Assembly: GCA_963971225.1 (NCBI GenBank)
Contig: OZ020267.1
Span: forward strand, 124,574,068 to 124,638,067
DNA: 64,000 bases
Reading direction: 5' to 3'
DNA from: Melieria omissa
Lineage: Eukaryota > Arthropoda > Insecta > Diptera > Ulidiidae
The notes under the pieces were generated by a model that was given only the letters and a program-made list of their open reading frames with translations, had not been told where the DNA came from and ran no database searches. Position numbers and translations under genes: made by a program. Numbering within the stretch: the stretch's first letter is position 1; each line of letters starts with the position of its first letter. Of this stretch, positions 54,860-64,000 are shown piece after piece.

Positions 54860-56849
54860 TCGCTGCAAAACAACATCACCGCAATAACAACAGCAACAAC
54901 AACAATAACTAGGCGAAAGAATTGCGAAAATTCGCGAGACACCAAAACCCAGCCCAACCATAGCCAAACCCAGTCAGCCGCCACAGTGCGAAGCTGGTCA
55001 TCCGGCTCAAAAAATGCGCATCAACAACAATTCGCGGTGATTGTTGTTGCTGTTATGGCGGCTGGCTGCTGACATACACACACACACACACATACAAATA
55101 CAAATGTACAAGTGCAAGTGTGTACAACTATGTACGAGTTTGTGTGTATGTAGCAATGCGCAAAGGCGGATAAACGCACAAAAAGAATGGCGGCTTTTGC
55201 GCTTAAGCCATTGCAATGAATTCATCGTTGACATATCTCGTTAATTTAATTTCTTATCGCAAGGATAGCATCGGCGGCGCAGAAGCAACAGCAACCACAG
55301 GCCGGTTCAACTGTTGTTGGTGTTGTTGTTGTGCAGTAGGGACGTTACGATTTAGGTTTTGTTTCAGCGATTTGAGTTTTAGAAACGACTGCGGCACTTG
55401 GAGGATATGTCGCCCTTCAGTGTATCAGTGTGTGTGTGTGTGTCTCTGTGCACAGTTGTATGGTATGCAAAGTAGCTGTCTGACTGTTGATTGTTGTTGT
55501 TGTTGAGGATCGCCCTGGCGTTGCAGCTGAGCCGCAAGCGCACTCATTGCACAAAAGCGAGCAGCAGCACATCTACTGAAGCGACCGCTCTTTAGGCATT
55601 TGTTGTTGTTGTTGCGCTACCTTTGCTTGATTTGCCTTTGTGCTGCTGCGAATGCTTAGTGCGCTGAACACACATTTGTGTGCAAACGAGTTTGCGGCTT
55701 ACGAACAATAAATTTTGTCAACGATTTGTTCTTATTGTTTGCAATTCTATGCATTGTTGTAGTAATTTTTTTGTTTCAGGAGTGAAATTCTTAATGTTCG
55801 TCTTAAACTGGGTTTCAATTTTTCATAGTTTACATTTAAATATTACTTAATATTTCTTTGGGATTTTTTGTGATCTGCTCACAAATGTCCACTTTAATTT
55901 TCCGAATATCTTCCCTAAGCTTTTCTGTCCGTCTGAAGCATTCAATGAGTGTTGATTTTATTTTCTTCGTAAATACAAAAACAAATAAATAATACAAATA
56001 TGTTATTTGCACAAGTTGAGCTCATCAAAAACAAATAAATCTTGTATGGTTAATTACAGCACTGACTCATCACTCACATACAAAATCAAGAAATTGAATC
56101 ACTCACTGCCTGTTTTATGTTCTAGTACCCAACTCTTTTAAAGCAACAACTCATATCCGCAATTATTAACTCATTTTGATGAAGCTGACACGCCATGAAA
56201 AGGATTTAAATCGAATGCGCCGTACACACGCCACCAAAGCGGACTAGCCAACTGACAACTTGCAACACTCTACACAGGCTTTGAGTTTATTATTGCATTT
56301 TCTTGATTGTAATCAGTGAAGTACAAAAAACAAGAAATTCATACAAAAATTATTTAAACTGCAAATTGACTTTCGTTATTGTTAAGTTATCTTTTCTAGG
56401 GAATTTAATACAAGTTTAAAGCTCTGGCTGCCAGATTATTGCAGCGTTTTTCAGGCTAATGTCTGCGCAGCTTCGAGTAGTCTTAGGATTGAAAGGATAA
56501 CTTTATGAGATATTCTTGTATTAGAAAAGAATACATTCGCTCTTACGGCTCTCGCTGGAGTTTAAATAGCATCAACGACTCTTCTGAGCTGCAGCAAATC
56601 CCTCAATAAGACTGCCCGATATTTTCATAATGACCTATGCTGGGTTCTGGGACTTAGGGACATTCCATGTAGCAATAGAACGCCTGAACATGGCAACACT
56701 CCGTATATCTTTTTAACTTGTAAAATTTTTACTGAGACAAGCTTCATGCGGGAAACTAACTTTGAATGAGCTGAAGGCAACATAGAACTTACTGGGCGCT
56801 AAATTTTGCGTTCTCGCGTTCAAGAGAACTTCTCTTAGTAAAGAATGAC
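54860..56849. other. Unique sequence with simple repeats
   Basis: 54860-55720 is GC-richer with CAA/GTT tracts and CA/GT runs (55073-55090, 55429-55443). 55740-56840 is AT-rich. The last few hundred bases may be older parts of the LINE relic that follows, but nothing aligns clearly. No gene seen. Confidence 0.4.
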
Positions 56850-57040
56850 CACACAAGAATCAAATAAGTGTCTTTAAGGGTCAGTCTGTGATTAGCACCC
56901 ACGCAAGAGGGTTAAGTTTCTTTTCTAATTACATCTGTCGAAGCTGAATGCACGAGAAAGTGGAAGAAGACATACTTCATTTTCTATGTACTTGTCTCGC
57001 ATTATCTAGAAGAAGAAAGACTGGTTGGTCCAATTCAATG
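56850..57040 (+). pseudogene. LINE relic: ORF2 cysteine motif
   Basis: Reading from about 56880 gives QSVISTHARGLSFFSNYICR, then S, a stop where Cys should be (TGA for TGC), and MHEKVEEDILHFLCTCLALS followed by RRRK. This is a near-complete example of the terminal CRSC, acidic, HFLCxCPAL motif of RNase-H-bearing LINEs. The 3' UTR is not recognisable. Confidence 0.65.
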
Positions 57041-58450
57041 TAAATAGTAAAAAAGAGGAGGGCTTATGCTGAGATAACAAAATAACTGTGAAGTTTCTCA
57101 CTGTGTATATTCAGTTCTATTGTCCTTAGAAGTGAAATTTATTTGTTATAATTTGACTTTGTATATCGCACACGCACAACAAAAATTACACAACTCAAAA
57201 TTTTCGATTTTTCAGGAAACGTAAAAAACTGTTTTTGAGCTAAATAAACATTTTTTTAATAACGAATAGACCGTTAAGTAGAAAAAAAGTACACTAAAAA
57301 ATTCAAAATTTTGAATTGTGACTGTTTTGATGATATTTTAATTCAATAATTACGGAACTATTTCAAGTTATGCCACTTTTTCTGAATTTAATAATTATAA
57401 ATGACAGTTAAAAAGTTGAAAGAAAAATTTTGAAAATTCATAATAGATTTTAATAATTCAAAATATATACAAAAATTGTCAGAATTTTGCTTAAAATTAA
57501 CTTTGACAAAAATTTATTTCTTCAAAAGTGACACAATTTGAGTTAGGACTCTTTTGCATTGAGCTGCAGTGATCAAATAGCATCCAACTTCTGACATGAA
57601 GACAGACCTAACTGTATTTTTGAAACAGTTAACAACAACAAAATATACTGAGCTTTTGCTGATTGGTAGATTTATGCATTGTGCACAGTATTAACACATA
57701 AACCCGAAAATGGGAAATTTTGAGTTGTATCACTTTTGTAGTGCGTGTGCGATATGTTCTCTCTGTCGAAAAAAAATTATCCTGAATGCACGTATATTCG
57801 TCCATTGCACGATCCAGTCACTTTTCAATACTTTATTCCAAAATATAATTTCCATTCATACTCAGAACTTTAGTATGTTAGTTTTCAGTTCAATGGCGTT
57901 CGAATTACTTGGATTTCTGATTGAAATGCGTGTCAAGCAGCACACCTTTTTTCATCGATTTTGAAGACAAAGGTTCGCCTCTTGCCGCCGTAATTATCAG
58001 TAATTGATCCTTTCGACTACTACTTAAATTACTCAAGGCTTGGCTGAAGTCTTCAGTTCTTACGGAGAAGCCAACTATTAGATCGATACTTGGATCGCTT
58101 CGAAAGACGGGCTTTTTGTTAACAAGAAATCTGTATGTAACCTGAAAGATACAGAAAAGTCACAGCTAAGATGGCCAATAGTTAAAAACAATACATTGTA
58201 CGAATTCGGTGCCAAAACGGTGGAGTGCCGCTCCTAAATTTTTATATTAAAACTCTTACGAAAATTTTTAACCACATGTGATCTGTTTTAATTTAATTTT
58301 TGTCATATACATAACATAGATTGATATTCAAAAATAGAATGAATATGTGCGAATATTTATATGAATGCTCCTAATTTTTCTGAATAAAATTAAAACATTA
58401 CATAATAAAACTCAAACTCAAAAAATTCAAAACTCTGTTGTACCGCCAAC
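57041..58450. other. Unique AT-rich sequence
   Basis: No supportable gene; the 84-codon frame at 57710-57964 has no motif. Words such as AAAATTTTGAATT recur at 57190-57480 without a period. Confidence 0.4.
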
Positions 58451-58800
58451 AACTAAATTAAATTCTTCTTCTTCTTGACTGGCACCACAGCCCGATTACG
58501 AGACTAAGGCCTAGCTACCCGCAACCATCCATGTTGTGCGTGCGAATGTTTTTACAAGGTTGGAAGGGACCTACAGTTTTATGCCGATTTCGAACGGCGA
58601 GCTGGGAGCTTTTTCATAGGCAATTTTACTGTCAGAGGTTTGCCATTTCCTGCTGAGAGGGCAGCCGCCAAAAGAAAAATTGTTGTTGTTTTTTTTCTTT
58701 TTTTTCGGTGTTAACGCAACGGAGTATTGAACTCGCGGAGTCTTGACTCGCGCCCCAACGCACTAGCCAGCTGAGCTACGGCGGCTGCTAAACTAAATTA
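58451..58800 (-). mobile_element. SINE2 copy D with 10-bp target duplication
   Basis: Target duplication AACTAAATTA at 58451-58460 and 58791-58800. On the minus strand it starts GCAGCCGCCGTAGCTCAGCT, has GAGTTCAATACTCC in the B box position, CTCTCAGCAGGAAATGGC, the central hairpin (ACTCGCCG-type region near 58578-58598), CTGTAGGTCCC, GGCCTTAGTCTCGTAATCG, GCCAGTCAAGAAGAAGAAG. This copy appears the most complete of the four. Confidence 0.92.
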
Positions 58801-61339
58801 CATACATTAAAAACTAAACTAGAATCATTTGAACTTCTCAGTCATTTTAAGGAAATTGTACACAAAAGAACTTTACACAAAATCGCTCAGCAGGAACAAC
58901 TTTACCGAACTAACAGCAACCGAAACAGAAACAGTAACACGGCAGCAACATTCCGTTTAGCATAACGAAACGCAAATGGTTAAATGTTGTGCCGAAAATG
59001 GCAGATTCTAACAGCTTTCTTGCACCAAACTTACAAAAATAACACCAACAACAACAACAACAAAAGCAACGGAATAACAAACGACAATGACAATAACTGC
59101 ACACGCTGGGAAATGCACAATGGTCGGTTGTTTTGGCTGGCGCATTGGCATATTTTAGCCCTTTGAGCGCAAAGCACAGCAAAACGAAGAAGAACTCAAC
59201 TCAAATGGCGCAACATTTTTGCGCTATAAATTTTCTTTTTGTTGGCGAGTGTGTATATGTTTTTTTTGGTGAATTCTTCTTGCAGTGAATTGCAATTTCT
59301 TAGTTTTCGCTGACTGCACATTGGCGCATGCGCAGCCGTTTTGCATTTTATTGTGTTCGCGCTTAGTGACCATTTGCTTTGTCCTCGCTGCCTGGCAATG
59401 TTACTAACGCTAGAAATGGTTTGTTGTTGTAGTTGGCAAATACAATGCCAATGTTTTTTCGTTAGTTTGTTTGTTGTTGTGAAAACCACATTTGGTGCCA
59501 TGGCGTTTTGGGCAATAAACAGGCAAACACCAATGCTACCGGCAGCCGCTGCTGCTGCTGTGAGTTTTCACATACGTTGTTTTGTTTTTGTTTGTTGTTG
59601 TTGTTTGATTTCGTGTGGATGGCACGCATCGAATTTGCATTTCTCGTGACTGCTGTTCATATATTGGCGTTGATTGAATAAACCATGCGCGCGATCGCTT
59701 TCGAGCGGATTAAAGGCAAATGATAGGTTTTGGGGAATGTGGCGATTGCACAAATCCTGCTTGAAATATTTCAATATTTCAACACACCACACCGAAGAAG
59801 CAGCACATACATAGTTGCACTACATAGACAGATATCTGAGCGAAAATATTTCTTCGCTGACCTTTTATGTTGCACAAGTCGAAACTTTCTTTCGCTTCCA
59901 CTATTCAACTGGAGGAAGAAATTGTGGCAACACGGCCGCCAATATCAATGCATACCGCAGATTGTACGCACACACACACACGCATACACCGATTCTAACT
60001 AACAAACGCACTTACAAACAACAACAACAATAGCAATAGCAACAAAATGTTAGGCAGTTAGTTGGCAGCAACAGCTGCGCATGCGCCGCTAAACGCTCCA
60101 ACTAGCAACGTAAATGCATTATTTAGCATGTGGCACACTCGCGGCGAGGCAGCGTACACTTTTTACAACAACAACAATAACTACTGCCACAAACAAATTT
60201 GCATGCGCGCAAAACCTTTACCAAATTTCCACTTTTCGCTCGCTCGCAGCGGCACTTTGCCGCTCGCTGCACGAACCGTGATGTTGCATTCAACGCGGCC
60301 GCCTGCCGCCCGCTTCGCACAGCGCGTACTGTTAGATAAATATCTTTCGTTTGCTGCATTTTCCTAAAAAGAGATTTATCTCTGAGGTTGCGGCGATTGT
60401 TAAACATTGGCCGCCGCCGGCTGCCGCTCGGTCCCGGTCGGCCAGTCAACTTTTCCGCTCAATCGTTGTGGTTTGTTGTTGTTGCTGTTGTCGGTGTTTG
60501 TTGTTTGTTGCATTTGTTTGTTTGTTTGTTGTCTATTTAAGTGAGTTTGTATGCTAAGCAGATATTTACTAATTGAATCAACACCAAAAATGTACAACAA
60601 CAACAACAAAAACAACGACAGTAAACATTAACAACAAAAAGTTGGCGCATCAGCGAGTGCGATTCGAACAGTGTTGTACGGTGCGCCAGGAACTTTCATA
60701 GATCTGTACATATATGTTAAAAGTTTAAAAGTGAAGAGAATGATTAGGAAAATTAGTGGAAAAAGAGGAAATAAATTTCTTGTATGGGTTCCAGTTTTAC
60801 GAATAGAAGTAAAAACACTGTAAATCAAGAACAATAAACGAGCAAGAACAGACAGTTGGAGAAACGAATAGAAATTTTAATGAGGAAGAAAAATCATAAT
60901 AAAGAAACACAAGAAGAATGATAGACCAAGAGTGGATCAATTGCCCTCTCAAAATATATAAATACGAATAAAAATTTGTAAGAAGAAGCAAAATCATTCA
61001 AATAAACACAAGAAAAAAGATGGACCAAGAATGAAGCAATTCTCTTCTCAAAATACAAAATGAAACACAAGAAACACAAACCATCAAGTTGGGCATTAAG
61101 TTTTCTGAACGATTGAGTGTCGCCAAAGTTAGAGAAAAATTCATTAAAAATTGAACAAAAATTATGTTTCATTGGCAGTAAATATTTAAGTTGAGTTGAT
61201 TTAATTTTAACAGAGGACTTTGTTTTCTTGTTCATTAAATGTATAACTTAAGCTAAATTTATAACCAACGTAAACCTAGTTTATAAATTTACTACAATAA
61301 GAACAGGTTGAGATTTTTATGTTGTTTTTGTTTTTTATT
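58801..61339. other. Unique sequence with GC-richer core
   Basis: 59200-60600 is moderate in GC with CAA/GTT tracts (59045-59062, 59440-59480, 59585-59610, 60010-60030, 60470-60490), (CA)n at 59970-59980 and (TTTG)n at 60508-60530. 60620-61330 is AT-rich with duplicated AACACAAGAARAA words (60905, 61007). Frames up to 113 codons have no domain. Confidence 0.4.
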
Positions 61340-62990
61340 GTAGCGATTATGGAGCCAAAGGTGACGCAACTGACGAGGTTGCAAAAACTGGCGGTTACGG
61401 CAATAGCAGACAATGTGAAAAACTCTCTCCAAGTGGGACTGTAGATGATTCTGCACCTTCACACAATGGAACAGTTCATGAAGTGCTGTTCCGTCTAAAA
61501 GCGCTTTCAGGTTGAAAAGAGAAGAGAGAGTTTGTGAAAGCAGCACTTCTATGAAAACTCAGTGATTCTAAATTCATTCACAGGGCCAGATTTTGAATAT
61601 ATGCTAAATTCCTGCACGGACTTTCTGATCTAACTTCACTTGCTTTATATTCTACAAGGGAGGAATGAGACGCTGGTACACTAACCTCATATCTCATAAA
61701 GAAGAAGAAGACGAAGAAATGGGAACATACAGTTTTGACGAAAGACGTCTTCATTACCGTTTTCATCGACAATTCCAAGATGCATAAAGGTACAGCAGCA
61801 GATCTCCACTCAGACCTACTACGGAACCAAAGATCCGGATTCAGATAGGCAGATTTCTGCAATATTTCTTTAAACGGAGATCTTTGCCATCTGGAAAGCT
61901 GCTGAACTAATCCATTACAGGGAATTACAACCCGTAGGTAAAAATTTGAAAAGTCAGACAGATTCATAAAGCGCTGGAATCATCTGTAATGAAATCGAAG
62001 GTAGTTCAGAGTTGTTTTACCTCACTTCAAGGCATTAGACACCTTGGATGGTTAGACACAGTGGGATCCGGGTCACTCGGGAGTGGCAGCAAACAAAGCA
62101 GCAATCGCGATGGCAAGAAAAGGGTTTGGACTGTAGAATTGCCTTTTACTGAAGTGGGTTCGGCATTAAACTCTGTGTTTTCTGCATTAAATGACCTGTA
62201 TATGAATATTGATAAGCTGACTCCAAAATGTTGAATGCTCAAAATTATTGAATACTCGAAAATATTGAATGATCAAAAATATTGAATACTCAAAAATATT
62301 GAATACTCAAAAATATTGAATACTCATAAATATTGAATACTCAAAAGTATTGAATGCTCAAAACTATTGAATATTCAAAAATATTGAGTACTCAATATAA
62401 TATTTTTGAATACTCAAAAATATTGAATACTCAAAAATATTGAATACTCGAAAATATTGAATACTCGAAAATATTGAATACTCAAAAATAGTGAATACTT
62501 CAAAATATTGAGTAGGTACTCAAAAATATTATTTGCTCATTTCGAAGCAGCACCGATCGATCGTGGCACTATGGTTCCTCCATTCCTTGAGGAAGACGCT
62601 ATATGTACTGTCCCTGAATCGAACCGCTATTTTGCAGCTCGTTGGAGTCATCATCAGACATTATGTCATATAGTCTGTACTCATCAGTTGGCAACTTCGT
62701 TCAGTGATGTCTGCAGAAGCTGTGAAGAAGCTGTAGAAATGGTAGGCCGGTGCCACTGACCGGCTCTGCAATAGCGCCGACTCCGAACACAGTAGCAGAG
62801 ATTCCTGGTGGATCGAAATCTTGAATCTGATCTCTTTCACTGAGAAATCGAACTGGCTTTCCCGAGTGGGTACTGTTGGTTAGCTCCAGAGAAAAGCAAG
62901 AAAGTATTCACTATGGGCCATTTTGACCTCCGAATAGAAGTGCGGTTGAAGATGTCGCACACACTCTTTCCTACCTAACCTCAACTATTT
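61340..62990 (+). pseudogene. RNase-H-bearing LINE relic, ORF2 C-terminal half and 3' end
   Basis: Successive blocks of ORF2 can be read in order, in different frames: VTQLTRLQKLAVTAI (after the reverse transcriptase, about 61352), VFIDNSKMHKGTAA (start of RNase H, DGSK with G changed to N, 61759), TEIFAIWKAAELI (catalytic Glu region, 61874), DPGHSGVAANKAA (62065, catalytic His loop), then DVCRSCEEAVEM (62705). The end CCTACCTAACC (62970-62982) resembles the pentamer tail of the related LINE and SINE1. RNase H is present in the I group (I, LOA and relatives) and absent from Jockey sensu stricto. Stops and frameshifts are many; a 17-bp minisatellite has expanded inside it. Confidence 0.75.
62225..62530 (+). 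repeat. 17-bp minisatellite GAATACTCAAAAATATT
   Basis: About 17 tandem units with few substitutions (GAATGCTC, TACTCGAAA variants) and one disturbed unit near 62390-62410 containing an inverted ATATAATATTTTTG. It lies within the LINE relic between the RNase H part and the CRSC motif. Confidence 0.9.
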
Positions 62991-63009
62991 CAATTTAAAG
63001 TCTTAAAAT

Positions 63010-63310
63010 TTGTAGTTGTTCGCATTTTTTATATTCTTTTGTTAATTTTGTATTTCGTTTGTTAATTTTTTTAATTTTGTATTTATTAGGTATTATTAAT
63101 TTATTATTATTTATTTATTATTAAGTAATTATTATTTATTTATTATTATTATTAATTTATTATTATATTATTATTTATTATTATTAAGTAATTATTACTT
63201 ATTTATTATTATTATTAACTTATTATTATATATTTATTATTTTTATTAATTTATTATTATTTATTTATTTTTATTATTATTAATTTTGTATTATTAATTT
63301 ATTTTTTCAA
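63010..63310. repeat. TTATTA/TTTATTATT low-complexity tract
   Basis: About 250 bp of TTATTATTATT, ATTTATTATT and TTAAGTAATTATTA words; a 64-bp unit near 63115-63180 recurs at 63178-63240 in degenerate form. Confidence 0.7.
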
Positions 63311-64000
63311 CATTAAACTTTCAGTCGTTTTTTGATTATGTTTTTACAACTGAAATTGCAGCAACAAAACCAAAGCAAAAAAACAAAATGTGAACCCATC
63401 CATACAAACTGCTTTAGGGCCAACGACAGTGGCTGTCACTCTGACAGCACTATGTCAAATTTCTCTCATGTGTCTCGTCTCATTGCCAAAATGGCCAAGT
63501 CAAACTTAAAACGAGAAAGACGCCAGCAGAGACAACACAACACCACAGAAAGGCCTACAAAGGCGGTAACAATCAAGCAACTACCAAAAACAACAACAAC
63601 AACAATCATTCAGCTATCCAACATATAATAACAACAGCAACAAATTCTTTCACTTGTACGGCATAAAACAAAAAAAAAGGTCTAACTGAACACAGCAAAG
63701 CAGTAAAAGACAGCCAACGAACGAACGAAGGCAGGCAAGTAGGGAGAGAAGCAACAACAACAATAACAACAACAAGTAAAGAAAAGATGAAGCAAAAAAC
63801 AGAAAATCAGAAAGACGAACTTGAGAAGCGTCTTAATAAAAATAAAATGGCTTCCAATTTCAGTGGTGGCTGCTGCTGCTGCTGGCTGATGCTGTTGTTG
63901 TTGGCTACCACACTATGATGTTTATTGTTGCTATAGCTGTTGTTATTTGTGCTTGTTGCGAGCGTTATTATTGTTGTTGTTGTTGTACGCTACTGAGTGG
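63311..64000. other. Unique sequence with CAA repeats
   Basis: A frame at 63340-63628 (ATG at 63338) encodes about 97 residues with a basic KRERRQQRQ patch and a Thr-rich end read through CAA/ACA repeats; it follows TTTCAG at 63319 but shows no known domain. (CAA)n occurs at 63590-63602 and 63752-63776, and CTG/GTT tracts at 63868-63900 and 63970-63985. Confidence 0.35.

Noticed and set aside
61578..61967. 129-codon minus-strand frame
   Set aside because: It is antisense to the RNase H part of the LINE relic, which is readable on the plus strand.

Overview
This window is a eukaryotic, AT-rich, gene-poor piece of an insect genome, most probably a brachyceran fly and plausibly a tephritid fruit fly. 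That placement is inferred from short-intron gene structure, pervasive (CAA/TTG)n and (CA/TG)n tracts, RTE-type and RNase-H-bearing LINE relics, tRNA-derived SINEs and TTAA-specific MITEs; no species can be fixed from sequence alone. Nothing bacterial is present: no operons, no CRISPR, no rRNA, and no free-standing tRNA gene that I can support.

Only one convincing protein-coding host gene is visible: a two-exon gene at 26802-27233 encoding a 119-residue secreted MBF2-family protein with a 72-bp intron and a poly(A) signal near 27470. Two weaker coding candidates (10062-10294, a possible 3' terminal exon, and 54494-54859, a basic Q-rich ORF) are listed with low confidence. All other long open frames look like chance frames in simple repeats or are transposon relics.

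The rest is mobile and satellite DNA laid over unique sequence. (1) LINEs: a 5'-truncated RTE copy (1141-1985) and several decayed copies of an RNase-H-bearing I-group-like LINE (2252, 21990, 45205, 48290, 52250, 56850, 61340). (2) SINEs: two families with different tRNA-like heads and different tails. SINE1 (2897-3241, 28465-28976) ends in pentamer repeats; SINE2 (3880, 48422, 49173, 58451) ends in (AAG)n or A/T-rich tails. They share a central hairpin-forming domain. SINE1 also shares its 3' end with the I-group-like LINE, which suggests that LINE mobilised it. A third tRNA-like head lies at 8130-8206. (3) DNA transposons: TTAA-target elements (359-581, four 83-bp copies, 18180-19081, 41851-42590 and a weaker candidate at 5004-5135), a hAT-like MITE trio (19193, 27670, 30758), a Tc1-like transposon with long TIRs (38518-39449), a pogo-like MITE (14892-15116) and a MITE with 8-bp target duplication (53786-54046). 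(4) A probable solo LTR (47638-48034). (5) Diverged satellites with periods of about 173, 77, 135, 125 and 120 bp, plus a long pentanucleotide tract.

Between these AT-rich blocks lie less AT-rich unique blocks (about 6.0-7.3, 16.5-17.7, 19.5-20.9, 31.0-31.7, 35.9-37.0, 40.0-41.4, 50.6-51.3, 54.3-55.7 and 59.2-60.6 kb) rich in CAA/CAG and CA repeats but without supportable exons. The layout suggests a long intron or intergenic desert, possibly around a regulatory gene outside the window. Coordinates of repeats are read by eye and are approximate unless TIRs or target duplications fix them.
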